Program-made: the position numbers and the translations under genes | Origin: Bimastos eiseni | Lineage: Eukaryota > Annelida > Clitellata > Crassiclitellata > Lumbricidae | DNA: 64,000 nucleotides | Direction: 5' to 3' | Assembly: GCA_959347315.1 (NCBI GenBank) | Contig: OY365806.1 | Span: 32,180,818-32,244,817 of the forward strand | The notes under the pieces: generated by a model | Told to the model about the DNA's origin: nothing | What the model saw: only the letters and a program-made list of their open reading frames with translations | Databases searched by the model: none | Shown: one piece after another, positions 42,875 to 56,400 of the stretch | Layout of the letters: each line of letters opens with the position of its first letter | Numbering within the stretch: position 1 is the stretch's first letter

Positions 42875-45800
42875 ATGGCATCAGGTGATGCTCAGGTAAG
42901 ATATGTCGTTATATATCAGCATAACAACAACAAAGGACTGCAGACTCTGATATAAAGCTATTCATATAGCACTGGACTTTCAGCAACATGTTTTTTCCGC
43001 GTGTAACATGCCTGCTTGTAGAAATTTAGCTGATTTGTCTAAGTTCATCGTTCGAAGCTCATCGTTTTAGTTATCGTCATCTTTCATCACCACTTTCCAG
43101 AGGAAATGGTAAAGCTACGCTATCAATGTCACGTGACTTCTAGCTGTTGTTGTGTGCCATTGTCCCGGAAAGGCAGACGTAGTAGGCTTACTGACTAAAA
43201 TACTTGAAGACTTCGAGTGTGAAGCTGCATCAACTCATTCTCGGGCCTGCTCCGAAGTCCATGCAAGTTGGATCCTGTGCCAACATTTCTCATCCAGGAA
43301 CTGGTGGACGACCTCCTCCCCTTCCTCACAGTTCTGTGCAATTCTACAATCTATGAGACGTGTTTACCCATCTCACAGAAGCGCTCCGTTCTTCTACCAG
43401 TTTTGTAGCACGATGGCTTGGACCAGAGTGATCACCACATTGCAAATGTTTTTTTATATCTAAAATACTTGAATGCATTGTTGCTAACCAGTTGATAACT
43501 TATCTTTATGGGAATGAATTGATTCTGTAGCAGCAGTCGGGTTTATGTAGGAATTGCTCTGCAGAGACTCTTGTTTAAACTATTGTTAGACTTCTATGAT
43601 GCTATTGGTCAGGTTACTCTTATTGCTCTCTTTGATGTAAACTCTGCCTTTGACTTTGCGGACCACTCGATTCTCTTTTTTCTTTGATCTGGTAGACCGA
43701 CCTCTCAAATGGCTTAGGTCTTTCTTATCGGTCAGCTATTTACAGATGATGTCCACACACGCTCGTCGGATGCGGTGGCTACTGTGAGTAGGGTTGTCAA
43801 CGGTTAACCGGTTATCCGATTAGTAACCGGTTGGTGAAATTCACCTGCCGCTAACCGTTGATATACCCTCTAAATCTTTATCCTTCTTGTTTCAGAATAT
43901 GTTATTTCTTGTTGTTACTCAAGGGGATATTTTATTTCAGGGAGTTAAACTTTTTAGACCACCCGAAATCTGCATGATACATCGTCGGGCGAACGACCGA
44001 GCTGAAGATCGTCTAGCACACACTGATACTACTGGGCCACCTATATATTTCTAATTTATAGTACGAGCCAACGACCCAGCCGAAGACCCTCTAGCACACA
44101 CTGATACTACTGGGCCACCTATATATTTCTAATTTATAGTACTACTAAGTCAGTTTGCGGCAGTTCCCCCCCCCCCCTAGAAAATCCTAATAAATTAGTA
44201 AACCAACGGTTATCCGGTTAACCGCTCACATGGACGGCGGTTAACCGGTTGGGATTTTAACAGATGTTTGACAGCCCTAACTGTGAGTTTGATGTGTCTG
44301 ACCATGGATGTCCTCTCCTCTTGTATTGCCTCCAATCAGCTCCTCTTAGACCCCTCTAAAACTCAGCTTATTTGGTTGTTAGGCATGGCTGTACATATAT
44401 GTATTGTATATATGTGGATGTCCTTTGCACAGATGTTGCTGTCCAAAGATGGCGTGTTTGTCCATGAGCCGGTTGCCAATGGTGAGGATGATATTCTCCG
44501 AGCAGGGACACTCTTCTTCTGGAATAAGGTTGGACTCCATTTGCTCGCTTCTCTGGAGGGTTGTTAATAACACTTGACTATAATGATTCCATTTTGGCCT
44601 CTAGTGAACACTCACTCATGCCCTGTATTCAGACATGAATATATACTCTGCCTATCACTGAAAGCACTTTTTTTTAGTAAAATGTGCTTACAGTGATAGA
44701 TAAAATGATTAATACAGATGATAGATTAACAGAAACCATCCAAAGATCATCCTCAATTAAAATATTTTTAAAATGAAACTTAAAACTGACCTTTCTCCAG
44801 ATACTATGACTAATAGCTTCATTGTAATGCATCCTCTGAATAAGACTTTGTTTTGGTAAGGCTTGTTATAAATTTCTTCTATGGCACCTTAATTTGGGCC
44901 TCTAATTATCCCTCAAGTTTGTCAAAACTGGTTTTACTTCAGAAAAGAGCATTGCGTTTGGTAAATGCCTCAGGCTATTCTCTCTCGACTGACCTCATTT
45001 TTAAACACACTAAGATTCTCAAAGTCAACCAAATTGCAACCTTTCAAACTGCCGAGCTAATGTTTAAACACCATAATAATCTGCTTCCATCTATCTTCTC
45101 CGATTTCTTTACCCGCTCATCGCAAATTTATCCGTATGCTCTTCAAGTGTCCAATACCTATAAGGCTACTTATGCCCGCACAAGCACTAGAAAATTTTCC
45201 ATTAAATATACTGGACCAACAATCTGGAATAATCTGCCAATAACCCTCCGCCAAAAGCCTAATATACGTGCATTCAAACAGAGTCTACGCACTTATCAGA
45301 TTGATGATTGCTAAATAATACCGTATAGCATCTCGCATTTAAATGTACCTATTTCTTTTTTTCTCTATCCTATTGTCTACTTAGTTAACTAGTTAAGTCC
45401 TACGGCTAAGTATTTTATGTTATTATCCTAAACCAGCCGTCTGTACATATTATATTTTAATGGGTAACCCGATTAGCAGGCGGGACAATATGTCCCTTTA
45501 GGGTTTTCTGTTCCCTTGTTCCAAATACGATTGTGACTGTGTCTATGTTTTCTCTGATTTATCTTGTAATGTTTTTTGGGACCAATAAACATTATGGTTA
45601 TGGCTATGGTTAAATACGAATTGTATTGCACGAGGATGCTATTATTTTTTTTTCATGAGACTTTTATGAGACACTTTATATGCGACTACATTATTTTTAT
45701 TCGGTGCTAAGAGGTTTCTATGCTGAGAAAGTTGATACAGTGTTTAGATGTGTTTAGGTGGAACTGTCAATGGCAGTGGGTATTTGGTATGAGCATTGAG

Positions 45801-48800
45801 TAGAGAAGGCACACTTATTTTAGTTACATCAGCTGCACAGACATTGTGTGCATTACATAGTATTAGTCTGTGTGTAAAACATTGTTGATTCTGTGTATTA
45901 GCGAAGCAAAGCAGTGGGTAATGCATAGGACATAGGTTCAATGTTAAGCATTTATGTAAGGGACTTTAGAACCGTTTTATTGAACTTTTGTGTTATATAA
46001 TTAGAGCTGCGGAAATTAACGATTAATTAATTGATTAATCATTAAATTACTTTAACGATTATTTGTTTAGATTATTTTTCCCATCACTGACATGTACAGG
46101 AAGTCTGAAAGAAACAGCATAAACTGTATGCATTGCAATATGGCGGCATATAGTAATCGAGATATTAGGGCATAACCGAGTAGACAATTTCTACCAAGTA
46201 CCAAATCCGAGTATTTGGATGAACTATTTGTTGGATCCGGGTACGAACCGAATACTAGCGGCAAATCTGGCCAGGGACAGGCAGCGAGTACCATCCGTAG
46301 GCAAAGCGTAGTTAACCTGCCACGTGCACAGCTACAAAGAACTGTCAGTTACAGAGTCTATAGCAATATCCTTCATATAGCGCATCGTCACACTCTAGGC
46401 TATAAAAATATATTTATTATTTAATAACTTTATTTGTGAAAAAATGTAAAACCTTGTTATAGAATTTGAAATATGAAGTTAACACCAACGTCTTTACTCT
46501 CTAATGTTTACCGAAAAGTGGGTGGAGCCAATTCAAGCGGGAAAATTACTGATTTGGTTGCCACCTGGCAATGCAACAAAACGAAATTTAAATATATAAA
46601 TTAACATTATTTTAAAGAAAATTCAATGGAATGTTAAGTTCTTGTTTAATTAATCAATAACTTATAAGTAAGTCCGTTAGTCCTACATTTATTTGATGAA
46701 AAAATATTATTTTATAAAAAAAATTATTTTTAGCTATTTGCGGGTGTAATATTTGCCGAGGCGAATACTTCCGAATAGTCCAATATTCGGCCGAGGCAAA
46801 TGTCAGAGGCGATTTCCGGTTATGCCCTACGAGATATTAAACGAAAACACGTATCAAGTCGATTACATGAACATTTTGGATTTAAATAATTGGCTAATGG
46901 AAATATCGAAAATGCAGATGATGTTAATTGTATTCATTGTGACTAATCGTTTGCATACCATGGATCTTACACTTCAGTAGGAGCAAGAAAACCACCTGTG
47001 TTATTTTCTGTATGTTACTAAATATAGTAACTGAGAATTGTAATTGAAATGTCATTAATTTCTTTGACAAATGTAATTATACACATTTTTGTGACTCAAT
47101 CGAACTTAACTATTAATTAATCGTTAATTTTTCAATAGTTAACTATTAAAATTAAATTAATTGTTAACAGCTCTATATATATGAAATCATAACTTGAAGT
47201 CTGTTTTTGTTTGAGTTGCGCTATGCTCAGAATGTGCAAATCCGCCTTATTATTCTGTCTTCTGTATAAGTAGTAGCTACTAAAGCCCTGCCTGGCAGCT
47301 AGCCATGTGATGACTGCTGCATGTGTAGGCTTTTGTGAAGCAGGCTAACTAACAATTGATGCAGAAGACATGCTCCAGAGATAATAAGAGACTGCTTGTT
47401 GTCCATTAAGAGCACTGTTATAAATTAGGGTAATTGTGCCCTCCCGCGTAAAATCAAGTATTGTGTGTAGGTAATGCATAGGTTCAGTTTTTAGGTATTT
47501 TTGTAACGAACTTTAGTGTTGTTTTTGGTGTAATATCATAGTTCACAGGGCAGTCTGTTTGATAGTATGGTTATGCTTAAAAGTAATAACTTTTCACATC
47601 ACAAAGTTTACGAATTTGAACTTTCTGGCCACATTAAGACTTAACATAAGTATTTCTCCGATTGTGACTGTGTTTAGAGTCTAATATTGACATGACAATG
47701 CTGGAAAAATGCAGTGTAGCCGTAGACTGTTTACAAAATTATCGTCCTCAGGAAACAAAGCCACCAAGACACATGTTTATGTTAAGGGACCACGGCACAG
47801 GCTAAGAGGGTCAAGTTGAAATGTTACAGTTCTGTATGATATAATTTTTATGCAAGTGGTAGCATGGATTGAAGCCTCATTAGCTTCTAAGGGTGTCTGA
47901 TGTGAATGCACTTGTACCATATTCTGCTGACAGATAATTTTGTACAGTTATTTTTTTAAGGCCGCATTGTTTCCTGGAAATGGCAAATTAAGTGATTGTG
48001 ATTTAAAATCAGATGATTTGTGTATTTGGCAAACATCTGCTATTATCAGACCATAATTAATATGAAGTATTTGGTATTGTGACAGCCTTGCAATCGCTAT
48101 CCATATAAGGCTCTTATTGCTTTATACCCATGTTGGTTACTCTGCAGTGGCAGGCAATACACAATTACCAAAATTAATTGGCTTACAGCTGCTACATGTG
48201 TGGTCCCTGTATGGCATTTTACAAGTTCTATATGAGTGAACTTTGCTCTTTCCACGAAAGTTATTGTCCCGACTGGTCAGCATATGTATTACTTTAATTA
48301 TTGTATTGTATTTATTAATTTATGCCGCTCACGGCAGATACTACTTTAGGTTAGGCTTGAATCCATACTATCTGTGTTACAAGCCAAGAGCTCTAACGAA
48401 GCAGCATGTAATTGTAGTGAGAGGACACTTCCAGAAGAGTAACTTAAAAAGAACTGAGAATGATTAGCAAAATATAAGTGACATTTAGTAGGTGACTTTT
48501 GTTATGTTGTGCTAAATTTGTAGAGAGAGGGAATATTCTTAGAATGGAAAGAGAATCCAGAGGGTGAACCTTCGGCCAAAGAGATGGAATGGACTATGGT
48601 ACCAGACACCGTGACCTACAAAAATGGCGCTGACAAAGTGTCCGGTTCGTCGCATAGATTTCGTGGTGGTGGTAGGATGAATATGATGATGATTGTGATG
48701 CTGCTGCTTATGAAGAGGATGATGATGAAACTGATGAGTAATGATGACAATACTATGGACAAGGATGCAATACTGTTACTTATATGCTAGAGCTGTACCG

Positions 48801-51800
48801 ATGACACTTTTTGCCGATACCGATTATTGCCGATTATTCATTTGCCGATACCCGATTATTTAGCCGATTATTTCATTGTGTTTCCCAAGATGTCCGAATC
48901 CAAAAGATAGACTTACTGCTACTGCCTATTGTTGTGATACAAGCACACGCTTGCTCCGTAGGAGACGTGTACATGTAGTTGGGGACTAATCCTAGGCAGG
49001 CAATACAGATTAGACACACCGCCCGCCGTCGAACTGTGCCCATGGTAATTAAAGGCCAAGGAACGGCTGGCCTATTCACGGCCACCCATTTAGTCTCAGC
49101 CTCTCAGGCGATTGGCAGCTACATGTAGCATGTAGTCACGTTATGGGAACGGAACGAAATGCTGTCCTTCACAGATCCAGTGATGTTGCTGTCTTCATTT
49201 TGCTTTTATAAACTAAAAATAATATTATAAAATAATTTTTAATATTGGCGCTGATTATCTTGTCGTTATCCGATATTGCCGATATCTCTATAATCGGCCC
49301 GATTATTCGGCCAGCCGGTTAATCGGTACAGCTCTATTATATGCTTGAAATCCTTAGTCCAGGTGTATGCACTCAGTTGGCCTGTCCTCTCTTTCACTAC
49401 TTGTCCACACTCAATCTTGCTATTCAGAGTTTGTGCTTTGTATATTCATTGTGTTTCTGTCCCAATGTCTGCTTTGCAGTTAAATGTGCTAACCACTCTA
49501 CTATTCTGAGGATTTGTTTAATAAATACGTGATTTCTTTTCTTTAAATTACCTTACCTTGCCCTGCATTACTTTACTTTGCATTACCTTAACTTGATTTT
49601 AGTTACCTGACCCTTGGCTCACCTTTTCCTTTGATGCTTCAGTGTCTTGGGTTCAACTGTCACCTCCATCATCAGCCTCTGTTTGACTAAGCGACTGCTT
49701 GCTCCCCTAATCATCAACCACGCTTAATGGCTCCCTGTGGTCTTAAGTTCGGAAATACTTGGATAAAATGGTTGCTAATTGCCTGAGCTGTCACATCTCA
49801 TCCGACAATTTATGCCTTCCTATCCTGTCTGCCTAATCAAAATACCATTTAACTGACTGAAAGCAACCTACACAAAACTTTACATATGCAGCTTGTGAAA
49901 TAAACGTAATGCAATCACTCTTTTTCTTCTGAACCCTATTGATCTAGTTGATAAAAATATAATCCTTCCCCACCTTGATATCTGGTTCACTCTCTCTCTC
50001 TAGTTGTGCTCTCAATTTGTCTGGTTTGCTACACTCAGACCCGAACCCTGTTATGCTCTCAATGATGCAATGATTGGAATTTGATGTCCAGTTACAGAAA
50101 AGTGTCAGGCAGTAACATTATGTTTTTCCTGTGACAGATTGCATTCTCGTTCAAAAGAAGAAAACGCAGCAGAGGGCGCCAGTCATCAACTTTGACATTA
50201 AAGACCTCAAGTCATTTCGCAAGTCCAAGAAGACATTGGGATGGAAACACCTTATCTTTATCCTCAAATGTGGCACCACGTATCCGGCGCTACACTTCCA
50301 CCATGGTGGCACGAAACTTATTATTGGAGAGCTGCAGAAGCATCTGACGATCAACAGGTGAGACCAAATGGGATAAAGTGAGGCCAGGTGGATCAGTTGT
50401 GATAAGATTATGTAATGATGGGGTAAGGTGAGACAAGATGGATAAGGCTTTTGATATGTTGAGGTAGGTGGGAGGATTGAAAAAGGTGGGTTGGCTCAGC
50501 ATTTGTACTGCAATTGACACTATAAACGCCCTTATGATTCCATATTTTACAATAATGTGAGACAAGGTGACATTAGGTATCATAGAGTGTGAATAGTTAG
50601 GTGATGTTGGATTGATCATACTCTGATTTTTTCTGGTGGAACATGCCGGTTCAGTGTTCCGGCACCTTTCTTCAATTACTAAAAAAATAAAGACCTTAGT
50701 TGTGCAAAAATTCTGGAATTTGATTATAAAACTGTACAATTTCAATTTTTTATATTCCAAAATTGTTTAAATAATTGTAGGCTATAGATTGTGATCATTT
50801 TTGTCCTATAAAATTCATTTTATTTGGTTGCTCAATTTGGCATCATTAAACAGACAGCGCTATGGGATGATTTAAAAAAATAATATCACAATTATATCCG
50901 GTTAACAAAAATAACATGAATCAAATAAAAAGTAACATGAACCGAATGAACTTCGACTTCAAGAAGCACATCGGCAAGTCGTCAACAGAACGGAAGTCGA
51001 AGCGATACAATGTTGAAAGCAGCTCGAACACATGCAATCAGGAGAAGCAGCAAGAATGTCGTCTTAACTAGCTTAACTACCCAAAGAGAGGTGTTGGCTT
51101 TTCAAAATACGCAAAATGAGACCCCAGCCTCAATACTAACACGTCATACTTAAACAACAGCCAAGCACGCTGTGATCACTCCTATTGAGCGTCAGCTTAC
51201 AAAGGCAAGGCCACTCATTATACATAACTAGTCCTATCAATTCATTGAGGTAAAAGAATATTTAAGGACAGGAGATCAGCGTAAGGAAGTACCTTAGTCC
51301 AATACCCAAATGAATACAAGGAGAGTAGAATATGTTAGATATATTGAGATCAGAGTCAACCTAATTACAGGACAATTATCTAACAATTTCTTTCAACAAT
51401 ATAGATGCATTCCGGCACATTATTTATTGGTTACCTCTCAGGTTTAGGTGAAGAACCAATCTCCCTTTCTTTCGCTTTTTGTGATGTCTCACATGCCGAG
51501 ACTAAGGATTGAAGTTGCTAAACGCTTTGTGCCCGTGAGCAACTTTTGGGTTTAGTTGAAGGGACTGATCTTTTTTGTAATTTCTTGAGTGCCAAGGCTA
51601 TGAAGTTGCTGAACACTTTCTAACCATGGCTGCCTGCCTCGGCTAGCTTAAGAAACAGTGCATTGCACTTTTCACAGTAAGCAGAATTATTTAATATAGG
51701 TCCTAATGTGCGACACAATGGTCTATAGGCAGCATAGTTGGTCTACACAGTGATGATTATAGGTGCAAACCTGCTGAATGAACTGCTAACAAACGTGGGC

Positions 51801-53385
51801 AACCTGGTTTTTAATTTTTTGTGTTACCATGCAGTAGAATTTACTACTGGCATTTACTTGGAAGTAATTTGAAATACCTTGGCTCATTATCCAAGACCTT
51901 CGGATGAGTGCACCTGAGTAGGTTTCTCAAAGGGGCACTATATAAGTCCCCAGAATTATTGAATGAATTTGTCCTCAATCAATCAATCAATCAAAAATAC
52001 TTGATAAAGCGCCCCTTCAAGATATCTACTGAGAGGCGCTCCTGGCCTAACCCGTGGCTGAAAAGGACAGTTTTAAGAGAGGCATAAGATGAAGATGTGG
52101 TGTCCTTAGGTAGGAGACAGAGTTCTATGAGAAGCCCATTCTAGATGGTAGGTCCCACGACCGAGAAAGTCTGATTCTGCATTATGGAAGTGCGTGCAAA
52201 AGGGACAATCCTGTGCTAACTCAGCGCTGCCGAGCAAGAAATGAACACTTCCCCTACATTTCACTCTGGGATATGATAAATTTAAGTTTTAATGTTTGTC
52301 CATAGGTCTCTCCACGATGACTATCTGTACCTCGTCCGAGAGCACGACCCACAGGCGCTGTCCAAGTCCTTTGATGAACTCCATCTCTTTGAAAAGGAAC
52401 AGGCGGGTGACATCATCACAGTATGTGTACATGCAATTACAGCCTGAATGAGGCAGTAGAAGTTCATTTCAGAGAGAGTATATAGAATTTTCAAGTTAGA
52501 TTGGAGTTGACTCTAGTACAGTTTCAACAGTAGCATTGAAATTTGTCTAAGGCAAGTCTTGTAGGGCAAGTAGGCATTTTATGCACTGATATGGCCTCTG
52601 GTTTTGTGTGAAATGTGTCAGAGTGCTAAGCTTCACTGTGCGTCAGACAAGATCTGACATTACAAAGACAGTTTTATTGAATTCTGACGCATCGACCCTC
52701 AAGTTGAAGGCTGTTTAGACGATTATAGTAGATATTTAAGGTGCTATGTAAAAGTATGGCTACATATACAAGATACTAAAGGCGTTTCTTAAACAGATGG
52801 TGAGTAGATGCTGGAGACGAACTACAGTTGCGATGCTGTTTATAAATGCTTTATTTTGTAATCAGCGGTTCATCCAGGATCCATTTACGGCAACTATTGG
52901 CGGTTTCTCCAAGGTCACTAACTTTTTCCGTGACACCCTCATTGCAACAGATCCGATTGAAGACTTCCCGTCAATTCCGCCAGACGCAGGTCCAGTGCAG
53001 GAGTTGGACGTCGGAGGATTAGCAATGAATCCCCTTGAAGGAACAGAATTCGAATTGATCACAACAGTAATTCATTTTTTTTTTTATTAATTTGAGCAAC
53101 TTATAAATTGGCACTAACATATTTGTAAAATTTTTGAACTCTCATGTTCAGCTTGTGTGTCGGTCTGTCTGTCTCTTTGTCTCTCTGCCTTTCCGTCTGC
53201 ATATCTGTGTTTTTCTACCTGTTTTTGTTTATATTTATGTCTGTCTTTGTCTTGCTGCATCTGTTTGCTTGTATATATGTGTGTTTCTGTTTGTCTCTGC
53301 TTTCTGCTTGTATGCAAGTCTTTATTTGTCCATCTCCCTTTTTCTTTCTCTACTACTTGTGTGTCTTTCTTTCTGTGTGTCTGCT

Positions 53386-53450
<65 letters not shown>

Positions 53451-56400
53451 GTGTTGGTACTGTATCATGTCCTTCTGTCTGTCTTCTTGTCTTTCTGTCT
53501 GCCTATTTTTACATACCCTTCTGTGTGTCTGTTTGTCAGTCTGTGTGCGTGTGTGTGTGTGTTTATGTGGCTATTTGGGATGCTGTAGAGAGATCTGCCT
53601 CCTCGGTCTGAGGTCAGTCGGTCAGCACCGGTCACCTCAGAGCAGTGGTCAGCATTCATGGATGTCGAGGGAAAGATCGCAGATGTTGATGCAGTGAAAG
53701 AGGCAATTTTCAGGGGGGTATGGACAATTGTTGTATTGTATTTATTGATTTATATAGTGACAATGTACATTGCTCTCATAAAAATCATTCTGTGTGTATT
53801 TTCAGGTGGTGCACACATTTCTATAACTCCTTTTTTTAAGAGCATCTCATGTCTTTGACAAGGTACAGACATTCATGGCAGTTTAAAGGTTTAGTAAAGG
53901 CACTTTGTAACTGTGTAGCTATATAAACAGAATATTGGAATCACTGAGACAGGTGTTCTAAAGATGCTGATGGTGTTTGAGTGGCATGAAATTTTCATCA
54001 TGAGTTGAGTTGTACAGAGTCTGAGTTTTGATATTTAAAAAAGTCTCATTCTCTTGATTTTTAGTTTAGCACAATTTTTATGAATTACTTGGATTTCCTC
54101 AGTTTATGCTGGGAAGCAATAACTAGTAAATTACTACTCTTAACATTATTTGTGTTTTAGCTAGGTCGATGGTAATTTTGTAAATAAAAAAATCAGATTT
54201 CGTTTTCAAAACAGAAAATCTGAATGCCGATTTTTATCAAAACTCGGACCCATTGTGTGTCCGAGTAATGCTGAATACTTCGAAAAACGGTCAAGATGAG
54301 TTTCCGAGCCCAGTTTTTGTTCATCCCTAAAAAATAAAACTATCATTATCTTTTCAATTATATCTGATGTCATCTTTTTGATTAGCATCATCATCACTTC
54401 ATCTTTGGTCACCGTAAATGTTTTCATCATTTTCATCACTCATCATGATTCATCATCATTATCTATTGCCATCATCATCATCGCATTTGGTAAATTGGAG
54501 CATTGCATATGATTTTATGGATGATGTTGAATGACCATTTGTCTAGGGCGTTGAACCTATTGTCCGCAATGAAGTCTGGAAGTTTCTCTTGAGCTATTAC
54601 AAGTGGAATTCAACGTACAAGTCACGGACTGAACAGCGCAAACAAAAAGTGTAGGATCTTCGCTTTTGACTCATCGTTGCTCATCATTGATGTTCAGATT
54701 TTTAAAATTATTTGATTGATGATTCAGCAATATTTGATTTTTTCCTAGGGTATTTGACTGGTATTTTTAAAATATATAACTACATTTTGAAGCATTTCAC
54801 TAAATTATTATACATTAATACTGATGATTCTGTCTTAACCATTTGGGTGACTTTCTTGAATATTTTCCTGTGTGTAGTGATGACTATTTTCGCATGAAAC
54901 TGCAGTGGAAGTCAATCAATGATGACCAACAGTCACGATTCTCTGAACTCAGAGACAGAAAAAGCTTGATTGGTGAGTCAGTTATTCAGTAATTGATGCA
55001 GTCATTCAACCAGATCATCAGTAAGCCAGTTTTCAAGTAGAATGTCACTTCTTCAACTACATGTAGGTAGCCACTTTATTGTGAGTTAATCAATGAATCA
55101 GACGTTATAATAAGTTATGAAGTCTGTTAATGCTTTTGCTCCAGGGTTTGTTATTTATTCATTCAGTTCATCACATATTTAGTCTTTTATTGATCCATTT
55201 AGTGAATAAGTAAAGAGATTATTTAATTGGTCAATTTTGGGGGCCAGTCATTATGTCAACCAGTCATTTATTTTTTATTTGCTGCATTCATGAATAGAGG
55301 TAATAATTTATTTAGTGGCTTGTTTTATTATGTCATTCAGTTATTTATTCAATCAACAGTTCTTGTGTTCACTTATTAACAAAGATCAAAATTATTAAAT
55401 TAAGATTTCAGATGTACTTGGCCACTAGCATTATGAGCACATTGTTCATCACCCATGCTATTTAGTTAGCCAATCAGTCGGTAAGTCATTTATTTTGTCA
55501 CCCAGTTGTTTAATCGTTCATCCCTGTTGTCAGTCAGTGTGTCATGTTATTCGTCCAGTCAGGCAATAAGTCATATTGAGCCATTCAGTTTGGGCTAATA
55601 TGTTGCAGAGCTGTGAGTTATTCTGGTTTTGTTCTACTTGCATTAATATAGAGAAGGATGTGACTCGTACGGATCGAACTCACAATTTCTTTGAAGGAGA
55701 GAACAACCCGAACATAGCCGTCCTTTACGACATTCTACTTACTCACTGCATGTACGACTTTGACCTTGGTTTGTACCCCTGTCATTTCTGGCTAAATGAC
55801 CTTTTGTGGTGAAGTGAGCTTTGGTCAGCACTAGAATAGACTGTCAAAGAAGTCTGAGAAAAAATGAGGATAGAGGTTTGATGATATTGATAAGTGTGAT
55901 TTTGATATGATGCTGGTGATAACGATCATTATGATTTATATATTGGAGGTGTTTTTGATTATGAACAAAATGATGAGGGCTACCTACTCGCCTGCTCATA
56001 AGCTCTGTGCACCCTGGTATTGTGTTGGCTGCTTCCTTGACATAAGTAGTTCAGATGACATACAGTCTTTGCTTAAACTACTGCAAGTCTCCTTGGAGTG
56101 CATAATAATCTACCCATCCTAACATCTTCTGAAATTGTATCCACTGAAACAGTACTCTCTTCCAAACCATTTCACAGGTCTGCAACTCTTGCACTAAAGA
56201 TTTTTTTCAAAATGTTCTGTTGGTATCTTGAATAATTTATATCTGTCTTATTGATTATCCAGATTTTTTTCCTTTGTTGCCATATGTTATTTTACTACTT
56301 GAATTCATTATCTTAGTCATCATCACTCTTATGTCTCTTTCTTAAATGTACATCCACCATGTTGACTTTATCATGGACACTTAATGTTAGTTCCAACAGT

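Noticed and set aside
43152..43463. 103-codon frame in TBC1D15 intron 1
   Set aside because: No splice sites in phase with the gene and no recognisable domain. It may be an old upstream part of the LINE at 43510 but I could not show this.
53134..53697. Long plus-strand frames of up to 187 codons in three phases
   Set aside because: They exist because of the ctgt/ct/at simple repeats. Only the TBC1D15 exon at 53589-53717 within the area is real.
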